64,000 nt of DNA from Eutrophovita sp913057845 (GCA_963925895.1 CAWUVH010000005.1:1-64000); one strand, 5' to 3'; counted from the first letter of the stretch, positions 8,660 through 17,173 are shown. The notes: generated from the letters alone by a model not told the origin. Translations and numbers: made by a program.

Positions 8660-8756
8660 CTCCCGGAAACTGTAATCGATTTAATTCGATCTCGTTACGT
8701 CTCCTTAGTTCACACAGTTCACTTAATTCACATGACGGAATCATCCGCCCCGTTTT

Positions 8757-8778
8757 GTGGTTAAAACCTATTAACCAC
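8757..8778. promoter_or_regulatory. inverted repeat, possible operator upstream of xoxJ
   Basis: GTGGTTAA (8757-8764) and TTAACCAC (8771-8778) form a perfect eight-base inverted repeat with a six-base centre. It lies about 100 bases upstream of xoxJ and downstream of the xoxF terminator, where a separate xoxJG promoter would be expected. The same hexamer (GTGGTT/AACCAC) occurs twice upstream of xoxF. It could be an operator or simply an RNA hairpin. Confidence 0.4.
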
Positions 8779-8799
8779 TACATTTTTGCATCTGTTACA

Positions 8800-8830
8800 T
8801 AAAAATAAGGGAGGGCTAAAAAGCCCTCCC
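8800..8830 (-). terminator. terminator/attenuator hairpin after xoxF
   Basis: On the minus strand GGGAGGGCT pairs perfectly with AGCCCTCCC (nine base pairs, four-base loop), followed by TTATTTTTATG. It lies about 55 bases after the xoxF stop and before xoxJ. It probably ends most xoxF transcripts, leaving lower xoxJG expression, and would protect the 3' end of an abundant mRNA. Confidence 0.85.
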
Positions 8831-8882
8831 TCATCCTAGCTCTTACAACTACTTCTCAGTAGCAGTGTCTACGAAGTCAATA

Positions 8883-10625
8883 TTAATTAACTGAGAAGAC
8901 CATCAAGCCACCACCTTTGGTGTGTGTCTTGAGGAAGTTTGCGTAGTACAGAGGCCAGATACCACCACCACCAGCACCGTATACGATAGCAACATACTGC
9001 TTGCCTTCAGAGGTGTAAGTGGTTGGGTTACCGTGGATACCGGTACCAACGTTGAATGCCCAGAGGTGTTCACCAGTCTCGTCATTAACAGCGTTGAATC
9101 GTCCATCTGGATCGCCATAGAATGCTAGTCCACCAGCTGTGCTCAAAAGACCACTTGTTGCAGGCCAGCTCTGTGACTTGGTCCATGCAATCTTACCGGT
9201 AGCAACATCAAACGCTTTGATCAAGCCTGCGCCAGCGTTGAACGTAATAACTTTAGCACCTAAGTACCACTCGCCACGCTTCCACTCCATTTTCTTAGCC
9301 TGGAGATCCATGGTGAAGTTGTAAATTGGAACATAAGCCATTTTGGTTCGAAGGCTAACTGAGAGTGGGTGCCACTCTTTACCACCGTCAAGTGATGGTG
9401 AAATGTTTTGGGTCACGCGATCATATACAACGTCCATTTCTGGATAGTTGAATACAGGTCGGCAGTTACCGTTAGCAGGGCTAATTGGCTCTTTAATCCA
9501 GTTAACGTCTTGCATTGGGGTAGCCCAAAGACACTTCATTTCATTACCTGAAGCAGTCTTCACAGTGGTTCGACGATCGATACCATAAAGGTGACCGTTT
9601 CTGTCTCCGTGAACGAATAGCTTCTTACCACCGAGGTCAATCTGAACATTCTCGTTCACGCCATCATAATCGTATGGATCGTTTGGAGTGTACTGGAAGT
9701 ATCTATCGATTTTTCCAGAGTCAGCATCAACTACAAGTGTAGAGTTTGAGAAGAGATTATCTCCTGGACGTACGTGACGGTCAAAGTCAGGACCTGGGTT
9801 ACCAGTTGGCCAGAAAAGCTGGTTGGTTTCTTTATCATAAGAACCAGTAATCCATGTTGATCCACCGCCGTATTTCCAAGAATCACCACCCCATGTATCG
9901 TTACCAGGCTCACCTGGTCCAGGTATGGTGTAGGTCTTCCAAGCTGGAGCGCCGGTATCTGCATCAATTGCAGCTATCCAGCCACGAACACCGTACTCAG
10001 CACCAGCCGTACCGAAAACAATTTTGTTGTTAACGGCCAATGGCATGATGGTGAATGTTTCAGCGTAGGTGTAATCCCCAATTTTCTTGTCCCAAACAAC
10101 TTCACCTGTTTGGTTATCAAGAGCAACAACGTGTGCATCTAGAGTTGCGAGGTAAACCTTGTTTTTATATACAGCAACACCACGGTTCACTACGTCACAA
10201 CACAATTTTGGGAACACGTCGCCTGGAAGCTCACGCTCATATTTCCAGAGAATGTCACCAGTGGTACCGTTAACAGCCATCACGCGGTTGAATGAAGTCG
10301 TGACATACAGGGTGCCATTTACTGCTACAGCCTGACTGTCTTGACCTTCAAGAATACCGAATGACAAGTTCCAAGTCGGTGTTAGCGACTTAACGTTATC
10401 CCGGTTAACTTGAGAAAGTTGGCTGTAACGGGTCATTTGATAATCTTTCCCGTAATGCAACCAGTTTTGTGAATCTACGTCAGCGTTCGTCAACATGTCC
10501 TGAGTTACATAGTTTGGATAGAGAGTAGACTCTAGTCTATCCACACCAATAGCAGAAGCCATGCTGGAAGCACCTAACAGAGCTAGTGCGGCTGTTGAAA
10601 CCGCTACGCGCTTAAAGTTATGCAT
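8883..10625 (-). CDS. xoxF: lanthanide-dependent, PQQ-containing methanol dehydrogenase XoxF
   Basis: Periplasmic eight-bladed quinoprotein of 580 residues that oxidises methanol and passes electrons to XoxG. ATG 10625 is chosen over a GTG nine bases upstream because the latter sits in the GGGAGG ribosome binding site. A signal peptide ends near residue 26 (MASA). Key residues, numbered from this ATG, are the adjacent cysteine pair C142-C143 (disulfide over PQQ), metal ligands E210 and N276, the catalytic D319, and D321 two residues later. This extra Asp (DYD) marks XoxF-type lanthanide enzymes; MxaF has no acid there. Repeated tryptophan-docking blades (DTGAPAW, ETGEHLWAF) are evident. Codon use suggests very high expression. 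No mxaI or other mxa genes are nearby. Confidence 0.97.
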   Translation of the reverse strand: MHNFKRVAVSTAALALLGASSMASAIGVDRLESTLYPNYVTQDMLTNADVDSQNWLHYGKDYQMTRYSQLSQVNRDNVKSLTPTWNLSFGILEGQDSQAVAVNGTLYVTTSFNRVMAVNGTTGDILWKYERELPGDVFPKLCCDVVNRGVAVYKNKVYLATLDAHVVALDNQTGEVVWDKKIGDYTYAETFTIMPLAVNNKIVFGTAGAEYGVRGWIAAIDADTGAPAWKTYTIPGPGEPGNDTWGGDSWKYGGGSTWITGSYDKETNQLFWPTGNPGPDFDRHVRPGDNLFSNSTLVVDADSGKIDRYFQYTPNDPYDYDGVNENVQIDLGGKKLFVHGDRNGHLYGIDRRTTVKTASGNEMKCLWATPMQDVNWIKEPISPANGNCRPVFNYPEMDVVYDRVTQNISPSLDGGKEWHPLSVSLRTKMAYVPIYNFTMDLQAKKMEWKRGEWYLGAKVITFNAGAGLIKAFDVATGKIAWTKSQSWPATSGLLSTAGGLAFYGDPDGRFNAVNDETGEHLWAFNVGTGIHGNPTTYTSEGKQYVAIVYGAGGGGIWPLYYANFLKTHTKGGGLMVFSVN

Positions 10626-11044
10626 GTAATACACCTCCCAATTGAGACAACTCTTCCTTGACGCGATCTTGGATTATCCAAATGTGCGCCGCAGTCGAGT
10701 CTAAATTTTAGTTTGGTTTTAGTTAACTATTTACAAACCACTTAAAGACTAACCACCGACCTAGTAGGAACACTAAATCCGCAGTTAAAACTTCTCGCCC
10801 TCTAAAAATAGGTGAACCGGCAGCCTATGTCAACATGATTTGGCCGTATTATGGAACTAATTGCAGGGTGCAAATGAGCATTAAAATCTTGGTGGTGCTA
10901 CGCAACAAATAGTAATTCGACAGGCTCGCAGAATTGAGAAAGTCAAGCCTTAATCAAACCATGCGCTGCATTCAGCGTCAATCGTTGTTAAACCCTTGAA
11001 AATATAGTGTTGGAATTTATTAATCACATAGGAATTCATTAAAA
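10626..11044. other. divergent regulatory region between xoxF and the DUF192 gene
   Basis: This 419-base gap has no gene. On the xoxF side, two direct copies of GTGGTT (minus strand; plus-strand AACCAC at 10736-10741 and 10751-10756) lie 15 bases apart, about 110-130 bases upstream of the xoxF start, a plausible place for an activator site. An AT-rich stretch (about 10704-10735) lies between these copies and the gene and may hold the promoter, but I cannot assign clear -35 and -10 boxes. The far end holds the probable promoter of the DUF192 gene. Confidence 0.45.
10996..11024 (+). promoter_or_regulatory. possible sigma-70 promoter of the DUF192 gene
   Basis: TTGAAA (10996-11001) and ATTAAT (11019-11024) are separated by 17 bases and lie 20 bases before the start codon. 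The match is moderate and the leader would be short. Confidence 0.35.
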
Positions 11045-11512
11045 ATGACTCAACTCTCTTCATCGAATTGGAAGATTTTCTGTTTTTTGATATTATTTAT
11101 TGCATCGCACAACAGTAATTGCGCTGCTGATCCCCTGATTACATTTCCCATTACCATAAACGATATCAAAATTAGAGTTGAAATTGCAAAGACGCCTGAA
11201 GCGCGCGCCCAGGGCCTCATGGAGCGGCAATTTCTAGCACATGATCGTGGAATGGTTTTCATTTTTCCAAAGGAAAAAACAATTTCAATGTGGATGAAAA
11301 ATACCCCCATTGACTTGACCGTTGTTTTCGCGAATGAAGAGGGCCGAGTCATCAACATTGAACACATGACACGAAACACCCTTAAATCTTATTCCTCTTC
11401 AGCTCCAGCAAAGTTTGCTCTAGAAGTTAGCAAACACTCGCCTCTGACTGATTCTATCAAGACTGGGGATCTCATTCTCGGACTCGAGGGCATACCTACG
11501 GCGACTCATTGA
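11045..11512 (+). CDS. DUF192 family secreted protein
   Basis: Small exported protein of 155 residues with a signal peptide (hydrophobic about 9-22, then NSNCAADP). The cysteine in NCAA is close to the cleavage site but does not form a good lipobox. The mature part has the DUF192 signatures: EARAQGLMERQFLAHDRGMVFIF written in order over about residues 54-76, then MWMKNTPIDLTVVF (about 83-96) and PAKFALEV (about 122-129). The family is widespread in bacteria and of unknown function. The gene is monocistronic between xoxF (divergent) and a convergent SGNH hydrolase. A hairpin overlaps its stop codon. Confidence 0.88.
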   Translation: MTQLSSSNWKIFCFLILFIASHNSNCAADPLITFPITINDIKIRVEIAKTPEARAQGLMERQFLAHDRGMVFIFPKEKTISMWMKNTPIDLTVVFANEEGRVINIEHMTRNTLKSYSSSAPAKFALEVSKHSPLTDSIKTGDLILGLEGIPTATH

Positions 11513-11523
11513 GTCGCCGTAGG
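11495..11523. repeat. 14-base perfect inverted repeat spanning the DUF192 stop codon
   Basis: CCTACGGCGACTCA (11495-11508) and TGAGTCGCCGTAGG (11510-11523) are perfect complements separated by a single T. The TGA stop codon (11510-11512) lies within the right arm. There is no T tract on either side, so it is an atypical terminator or mRNA-stability element between convergent genes. Confidence 0.75.
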
Positions 11524-11556
11524 GAATCTATCTGTTGCACAATATGCGTATATCAA

Positions 11557-12690
11557 TCAATTCGAGTTTTGACGTAAGTCCTCAAATAGTCGATCCGCGA
11601 TCAAACGATTCCCCACATGATTCAGATGGCAAAAATCCAAAAATATCTCGCCATATGTGTGACGCTGATCTAATGCATCAGTAATATCACGGAAAGGAAT
11701 ACCATCAGCCGCTAATGCAACACTTACATTGCGAAGCTTTGGATACCCTTCTTTAAATGCAATATCCACACCAGGTGGCGTTTCCAAATAATGCGTCAAC
11801 AATCCCACCTCATATGCTGACCTCTCGTGCACATCAAAAATCGTAGGTTGCAAATAATGAACAAACTCAGCATTCGAATGCACGGCAATAGCATGGGCTT
11901 CACTAACCGCAGCACGAAACTCCGCTGCCGCCAATTCGACTCCTTCAATGAGAGTATCTGGATTTGTAATCGTGGCAGGGGTAGAGCGATCAAAAATATC
12001 TAGCGCAACATCAGCAGTAAAACTATAGCCCTTAAGTCGCTCATGCCATCGACTCATCCACTGAGCCAGCGGACTAAGCTTTTGAATAGGACGAAAGTTC
12101 GGAACGCCAGATTTCCATCCACCAGCCGCCCCACCAAATACAACATAGTAAATATCGTTAACACCATGATAAAAGATAATGATGTCGGTGCTGCGTAGAG
12201 GAATTGTTTTCAAAATTGAAACTTGTTGGTTGGCATTCATACCCGGCAAACCGAAATTGAATACTTTCCAAGCTCGTCCTGAATCATTCAGCATGCGCTG
12301 CAAATAGCTCGCTATCGTATGCTTATCGGGAACTTCTTGACCAAAAAGCGTTGACCCACCGAACAGCAAAACACGACGTGACATGCCCTGAGGCACATCG
12401 GTGGTGACTCGAAACCCATTTTTAACATTGAAGTAATCAGACTGATAATCATCGAGCTCAACAATTTGAGTCAATCGACCATTCACAAAGGTCTCAGACT
12501 CTTTAAGAAATTGCGTATTGAAATAATCCGCAGCTTGATACGGTGGTGGCTGCGTTGCGCGGAACTCCCATCGCGAAAGTTGATGGTCTCGGACCGTTGC
12601 AACCCATACCCAAGATCCCAGCTCCACCAGAAGCAGTGAAAGCAAAGTCGCGACTAAAAAAATCAGGCAATTATTTAGGAAGCTCTTCAA
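11557..12690 (-). CDS. membrane-anchored SGNH/GDSL-like hydrolase
   Basis: Protein of 377 residues with one N-terminal hydrophobic segment (about 8-30), likely a membrane anchor or uncleaved signal, and an extracytoplasmic SGNH-hydrolase-like domain. Block I is LLFGGSTLFGQ with nucleophile S113, followed by NFGLPG (oxyanion glycine near 147), HGVNDIYY with N178, and a C-terminal D-x-x-H pair in DFCHLNHVGN. These are the S-G-N-H residues in order. Such proteins deacetylate or esterify cell-surface glycans, but the substrate here is unknown. The start is TTG, with no good ribosome binding site and no nearby ATG. It converges on the DUF192 gene. Confidence 0.75.
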   Translation of the reverse strand: MKSFLNNCLIFLVATLLSLLLVELGSWVWVATVRDHQLSRWEFRATQPPPYQAADYFNTQFLKESETFVNGRLTQIVELDDYQSDYFNVKNGFRVTTDVPQGMSRRVLLFGGSTLFGQEVPDKHTIASYLQRMLNDSGRAWKVFNFGLPGMNANQQVSILKTIPLRSTDIIIFYHGVNDIYYVVFGGAAGGWKSGVPNFRPIQKLSPLAQWMSRWHERLKGYSFTADVALDIFDRSTPATITNPDTLIEGVELAAAEFRAAVSEAHAIAVHSNAEFVHYLQPTIFDVHERSAYEVGLLTHYLETPPGVDIAFKEGYPKLRNVSVALAADGIPFRDITDALDQRHTYGEIFLDFCHLNHVGNRLIADRLFEDLRQNSN

Positions 12691-12764
12691 ACTGAATTAC
12701 CGTGGGCACACGTGATTTGATCTATTATAAATAGATTAAAAGCGCTTCAATCAATTAACGGCAT

Positions 12765-13613
12765 TTATTCGAACATCTTCATCGCGGCACCAAATAGTTC
12801 AGAATTCGGATCTGCAAATGTTTCAAGGATACTGAAATGATTATCCGTTGGGCATGGTGTATCCAATCCAATACTTGACGACCACGACTGAGCGATCAGC
12901 CGATGCTGATCTTTGAATCCACCCAACTCTTGCCCTCCAACCGCAATGGATAAACGCGTCCCCTGAGGCTGCGGCATTAAAGCGGGGCTCAACATTGCGG
13001 CATCCGCTTCGGTCATACGCAAGTCCGTATTGATCGAGGCAATTTTTGTCAGTACCCTTAAATCGTAGAGCCCGCTGATTGAAAACCCTGATTGAAAAAT
13101 ATTCTTCGGTAAACCTTTGGAAAAAGCAGGCCATTCACAGCTCAAAGCCATCGCGGCTAAATGTCCGCCAGCAGAATGTCCTGAGACAAACAAACGCTTT
13201 TTAGGCACTCGAAAATCATTCGCATTTCGATACAAATAAGCCCCTGCCGCCATCACCTGAAGCACAATCTTTTGCATCGAAACACTAGGGCATAAAGAGT
13301 AATTAATAACCGCGACAGCGACACCACGATCGACAAATGGTTTGGCGATGAATGCGTGCTGGCTTTTGTCTAGTGAGCGCCAGTAGCCACCATGAACAAA
13401 CATCAGCATCGCACTTGGTGAACCCACCGGAGTATAAATATCCATTGTCTCTAACAAGTCATCGCCGTACGGCACATCTCGCTCACACTGATCTTTCAAC
13501 GAGCGACAAATCCCCGAAGAATTAAATGTCCAACGGTCAACGTAGTCTTGGAAGTTGGACACCGCCTGACGATTGTTATAGAGCGTCTCTAGATACGCCG
13601 CATCACCAAGCAT
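12765..13613 (-). CDS. alpha/beta hydrolase, arylformamidase (kynurenine formamidase)-like
   Basis: Cytoplasmic alpha/beta hydrolase of 282 residues. The oxyanion motif HGGYWRS lies at 74-80, the nucleophile elbow GHSAGG at 145-150 with S147, a candidate acid in VGGQELGGF (E229), and the histidine in TDNHFSILE at H259. HGGYW plus GHSAGGH is typical of the kynurenine-formamidase/BD-FAE group that hydrolyses N-formylkynurenine or related esters. No kynurenine pathway genes lie nearby, so a broad esterase role is equally possible. It is followed by the SGNH hydrolase gene after a 74-base gap. Confidence 0.8.
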   Translation of the reverse strand: MLGDAAYLETLYNNRQAVSNFQDYVDRWTFNSSGICRSLKDQCERDVPYGDDLLETMDIYTPVGSPSAMLMFVHGGYWRSLDKSQHAFIAKPFVDRGVAVAVINYSLCPSVSMQKIVLQVMAAGAYLYRNANDFRVPKKRLFVSGHSAGGHLAAMALSCEWPAFSKGLPKNIFQSGFSISGLYDLRVLTKIASINTDLRMTEADAAMLSPALMPQPQGTRLSIAVGGQELGGFKDQHRLIAQSWSSSIGLDTPCPTDNHFSILETFADPNSELFGAAMKMFE

Positions 13614-13796
13614 CGTCTAATATCCCGTTCGATATTTCAGATAATTAAGGCTAACTATCTCGAGCATGAAGCAAACCCCAACTGTTAAATAACCATTTTT
13701 ATACATGAACTGGTTAGACTACACTAGCTATTAACGCTTCTCAATACAGAACGAATAAATCAACAAAATATCAATAAAATCATAGGGGAAAAGCAC

Positions 13797-14666
13797 ATGA
13801 CGAGTCAAATTTGGCCAAATCCATTAGTCTCCACCGGTTGGCTTTCAGAGAACCTCGACAACCCAGAAGTAAAAATTATAGACAGCTCCACACTTCTGCC
13901 TCCCAAACCTGATCACTCTCTTTATGACGTAGTTCCTGCCATCGACGACTATCGCAAGGGGCATATCCCAGGAGCTCAATTTATAGATATCGAGCACGAG
14001 CTATCCACCCCACATGCGCACTTTCATTTCATGCTGCCAACTGCTGAGGTATTTGCGCAGACAATGGGACGCTTTGGCGTAAGCGACGACACCATGGTCG
14101 TCACTTACGCAACAACAAACCACTGGTGGGCTACACGCCTGTGGTGGACTCTTAAAGTTTTCGGTCACGTTAACGTCGCAGTCCTGGATGGTGGATTTCA
14201 AAAATGGTGGGCAGAAAAAAAACCTGTAGAAACGGGGAACGCTAAACCCGTAACTCCAGCCCACCGTTCATTACGAGAACCCAATACGTCATTAATTGCA
14301 AATAAAGAATCGGTACTACATCACCTCCAAGGACAATCAGTGTGCCTGATTAACGCACTTAGGCGCGAGCAACATGAAGGGATCGGTGGTGTTCACTACG
14401 GGCGAAAAGGGAGAATACCTCAAAGCATTAATCTCCCCGCCCTTGAGCACGTTAACGAGGACAACACATTCAAATCTATCGAAGAGCTGAAAATGATCTT
14501 TGCAAACACACTATCCAATGAGGAAATCATCACATACTGTGGCGGCGGCATTGCCGCAACAAGTGTGGCTTTAGCATTAGATTTGCTAGGGCATAAAAAT
14601 GTTAAAGTCTACGATGCCTCACTCACAGAATGGGCAGCGGATGACGCATTACCGATGGATGTTTAA
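13797..14666 (+). CDS. two-domain sulfurtransferase (thiosulfate/3-mercaptopyruvate type)
   Basis: Tandem rhodanese-domain protein of 289 residues. The N-terminal domain (about 10-145) is catalytically silent and includes the RKGHIPGAQFID entry motif. The C-terminal domain (about 165-289) carries the active cysteine C248 in YCGGGIAAT. Neither the CRKGVT loop of thiosulfate sulfurtransferases nor the CGSGVTA loop of mercaptopyruvate enzymes is exact, so the sulfur donor is uncertain. No signal peptide is seen. A good ribosome binding site (AGGGGAAAAG) precedes the ATG. An epimerase gene follows, and soxY and soxZ lie about 1 kb away on the other strand, so a role in sulfane-sulfur transfer is plausible. 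Confidence 0.88.
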   Translation: MTSQIWPNPLVSTGWLSENLDNPEVKIIDSSTLLPPKPDHSLYDVVPAIDDYRKGHIPGAQFIDIEHELSTPHAHFHFMLPTAEVFAQTMGRFGVSDDTMVVTYATTNHWWATRLWWTLKVFGHVNVAVLDGGFQKWWAEKKPVETGNAKPVTPAHRSLREPNTSLIANKESVLHHLQGQSVCLINALRREQHEGIGGVHYGRKGRIPQSINLPALEHVNEDNTFKSIEELKMIFANTLSNEEIITYCGGGIAATSVALALDLLGHKNVKVYDASLTEWAADDALPMDV

Positions 14667-14699
14667 GCCCCTCGTTTGATTTTAAAAAAGGACCACAAT

Positions 14700-15668
14700 A
14701 TGATTGATTTATTTCCGGTCAATAAAGCCGACTTCCCCGAACCAGTTGTCGTAACAGGCGCCGGGGGCTGCATCGGAAGTTGGGTTCTACATCTGCTGCA
14801 GCGCGCAGGCGTTAGTGTCGTCGCACTTGATTTACGAAAAGACACGCGTCGACCAAGCTTGCTGATGACTGAAGAGGAATTAGCCTCGATCTCGTGGCTC
14901 GAGGGTGACATCTCAGACCCCAAGACAATTACGCATGCGGTCGAACAACACAAGGCAGGTGCAATTATTCATTTAGCCGCGCTTCAAATACCTTTTTGTA
15001 AAGCAGACCCGATATTGGGAGCGCAGGTTAACGTGGTTGGGACAATCAATGTTTTAGAAGCGGCTCGTCAGTTTGGCATCAAACGTCTTGCTTATGCGAG
15101 CTCAATCGCAGCCCATGGAGTATTTGACCCAGATACAATTTCAACACTTTACGGCGCATATAAGTATTGCAACGAGGAAACGGCTAAAGTTTATATGCAG
15201 GACTGGGGGGTCCCAAGCACATGCCTCAGACCGGGTATCGTCTACGGCGTTGGTCGAGACCAAGGCATGAGCTCAAAGACAACTGTCGCAATTCTTGCCG
15301 CCGCAATGAAGCAGCCATACACCATTCCGTTTATAGGGCCAGTGTCCTGGCTACACGCCGGAGAAGTAGCCAGCGCATTCATTGCGTCCGTATCACAACC
15401 AAGAAACGAAGCCCGTGTTTTCGATATCAACGGTGTAATTGCGACAGTAGAAGAGTCCATCAAAATCATTGAAAAAATAGAACCAAACGCTAAAATTAGT
15501 GTCGATGGTGCCGCACTTCCATTTCCAACAAACCTGTCGGACGAACCGCTACGCGCTTATTTAAGTGACTATGGCTCAGTTGGTCTCGTTCAAGGAATTG
15601 AGCACACCTACGACCATTTTTGCCATTTAGTCAGATCAGGCAAGATTGGATCAGACGCATTTGCATGA
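14700..15668 (+). CDS. NAD-dependent epimerase/dehydratase family protein (extended SDR)
   Basis: Extended short-chain dehydrogenase of 322 residues. ATG 14700 is chosen because AAAGGA lies nine bases upstream; an in-frame TTG at 14676 has no such site. The NAD-binding motif VTGAGGCIGSWV is close to the N-terminus (about 17-28), D and R after the second strand (ALDLRKD) suggest NAD preference, and the active-site YGAYK tyrosine and lysine follow a conserved ASSIAAHG serine strand. It resembles nucleotide-sugar epimerases and related oxidoreductases, but no sugar pathway is nearby, so the substrate is unknown. It converges on soxZ with only two bases between the stop codons. Confidence 0.82.
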   Translation: MIDLFPVNKADFPEPVVVTGAGGCIGSWVLHLLQRAGVSVVALDLRKDTRRPSLLMTEEELASISWLEGDISDPKTITHAVEQHKAGAIIHLAALQIPFCKADPILGAQVNVVGTINVLEAARQFGIKRLAYASSIAAHGVFDPDTISTLYGAYKYCNEETAKVYMQDWGVPSTCLRPGIVYGVGRDQGMSSKTTVAILAAAMKQPYTIPFIGPVSWLHAGEVASAFIASVSQPRNEARVFDINGVIATVEESIKIIEKIEPNAKISVDGAALPFPTNLSDEPLRAYLSDYGSVGLVQGIEHTYDHFCHLVRSGKIGSDAFA

Positions 15669-15670
15669 CC

Positions 15671-16000
15671 TCAGTCGGACGTCCCTCTGGTGATAAGTGT
15701 CGATTTTTGATTTGACTCGCCTTGATTATCGACCCAACTCACCTCGACAGAGTCACCAGGCACGCCACCTCGGAAGTAACAGAATAATGATGGGTTTTTA
15801 GACACTCCCCCGCCCCACTCAGCAGACAACACTGTTTTCTCTCCATGACGCACCATCACATTTTTAATAAAGTGCGCGGGAACTAAGGTCCCATCTTTTC
15901 TTTTACGAAAACCGGTCTCCATGTCATGACGAATCAAAACTCGAACGGTCGTCAGACCGCTATCATCACATGCTGCAACAATTCTCATCGGACGTGCCAT
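15671..16000 (-). CDS. soxZ: sulfur-oxidation carrier subunit SoxZ
   Basis: Protein of 109 residues matching SoxZ, the partner that forms the SoxYZ heterodimer. Visible family traits are ETGFRKRKDGTLVPAHFI in order over residues about 28-45, then the beta-sandwich region with WGGGVSKNP and FRGGVPGDSVEVSWVDNQGE. SoxZ lacks its own carrier cysteine and has no signal peptide; it is normally co-exported with SoxY through the Tat system. The gene lies 27 bases after soxY in the same direction. No soxA, soxB, soxX, soxC or soxD is present in the window. Confidence 0.92.
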   Translation of the reverse strand: MARPMRIVAACDDSGLTTVRVLIRHDMETGFRKRKDGTLVPAHFIKNVMVRHGEKTVLSAEWGGGVSKNPSLFCYFRGGVPGDSVEVSWVDNQGESNQKSTLITRGTSD

Positions 16001-16027
16001 ACCTACCCTCTGCGAATAACCTTAAGA

Positions 16028-16516
16028 TCAACCACCACAACCACCACGAGTCACCTTTATCAGCGTATCAGCGCTAATGAAGCCTTCATCTGTTTTTACC
16101 AAAGCAATAACGGATGCAGTTTCACGCATTTTAATGCGCGTGCGAATAAACGGAACTGCCTCGGGTGACAACTCATAGTAAGCCGCCAACGGTCGCGGAT
16201 TCTTCTCACAAAGCAACGCAATTGCACGCACCCGCAAACGCTCATCGACTTTGATGCCCACAGGGACAACAGCACCATTCTCCGCGATTGGTGGCGCGAC
16301 AAATTGAATGAACCCCCTGACGTCCTGAATCACAGGCTGAGATGTTAAGGCGCCGATAGCGGCGGAAAGACTTTCAGCCTCGAACGCCTGATTATTCCAA
16401 GTCCAGGTGTTACTGTGCGCCATCTTCAGAAACCCCACCTCAGATAAGGATAGTAAGGCACTCAAAAGTCCTGCATCACGCATAAACTGTCTTCTTGAAC
16501 TATTCATCTTTAACAT
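16028..16516 (-). CDS. soxY: sulfur carrier protein SoxY
   Basis: Periplasmic sulfur-carrier of 162 residues. The N-terminus has a twin-arginine signal (SRRQFMRDAG) followed by a hydrophobic stretch, and the C-terminus ends in the diagnostic GGCGG with the substrate-binding C160 on its flexible arm. Sulfur intermediates are carried covalently on this cysteine during thiosulfate or sulfide oxidation. Two ATG codons three apart could start the protein (16516 or 16507); neither has a strong ribosome binding site and both keep the Tat motif. Standing alone with soxZ, the pair may serve sulfane-sulfur trafficking rather than a full Sox cycle, unless the other genes lie elsewhere. Confidence 0.93.
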   Translation of the reverse strand: MLKMNSSRRQFMRDAGLLSALLSLSEVGFLKMAHSNTWTWNNQAFEAESLSAAIGALTSQPVIQDVRGFIQFVAPPIAENGAVVPVGIKVDERLRVRAIALLCEKNPRPLAAYYELSPEAVPFIRTRIKMRETASVIALVKTDEGFISADTLIKVTRGGCGG

Positions 16517-16683
16517 TATTTAACTTGAAATCCAGAAAGCAAATCAATCACTCTAAATGGTACCGTCAAATTACCGAGTTAAGTGCTGATTGAATCACAA
16601 ACCTCAACACCTTAACAAATAATGTGACAGTCACAGATCAGAAAGGTTTTTCAACCCTCAGATTTCTTACACACAGATGAGAT

Positions 16684-17157
16684 CTAATCAAATTTAGACA
16701 AATCTAAACGTAGCGAGATATTTCCACGTGCATACGCATTACTTGTAAGCGGTATTTCAACAAACCCGACCGATTTATAAAGCCCAATCGCCGGCTCCAA
16801 AATAGTGTTTGACATGATCTCTATTTGCGTCGCGCCCAGACCCTTTGCAACTTGAAGAATTTGACGCAACATCACCCGTCCCAAACCAAGGTCTTGGTAA
16901 CTCGGGGTAACGGCCATCTTCGAAATCTCATAAGTCGTATCACTGTGTTTTAGTAGGCCACAACACCCCACTGCTATATCCTCGACCATGGCGAATATAA
17001 TCGCACCACCTGAATCAATAAATGATTGCTGAGGGCTCGCGAGCATTTTATGATCTATCTCTTCAGGCTCAAAGAACTCTTCGATCCACTCAAGGTTTAA
17101 TTCTTTAAAAGCTTCTGAATACTGGGGCGAAAATCCTACGATCTCATATTTTTGCAT
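16684..17157 (-). CDS. GNAT family N-acetyltransferase
   Basis: Cytoplasmic acetyl-CoA-dependent transferase of 157 residues. The acetyl-CoA-binding motif A is seen as QDLGLGRVMLRQIL (about 98-111), a variant of the Q/RxxGxG/A loop, preceded by the beta strand MAVTPSY. The N-terminal part (YSEAFKELNLEWIEEFF) resembles small GNATs of the YjgM/PhnO type. The acceptor substrate cannot be inferred. It lies 16 bases downstream of an SDR gene in the same orientation, so the two may be co-transcribed. Confidence 0.85.
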   Translation of the reverse strand: MQKYEIVGFSPQYSEAFKELNLEWIEEFFEPEEIDHKMLASPQQSFIDSGGAIIFAMVEDIAVGCCGLLKHSDTTYEISKMAVTPSYQDLGLGRVMLRQILQVAKGLGATQIEIMSNTILEPAIGLYKSVGFVEIPLTSNAYARGNISLRLDLSKFD

Positions 17158-17173
17158 AGCGCAACGAAATTTC

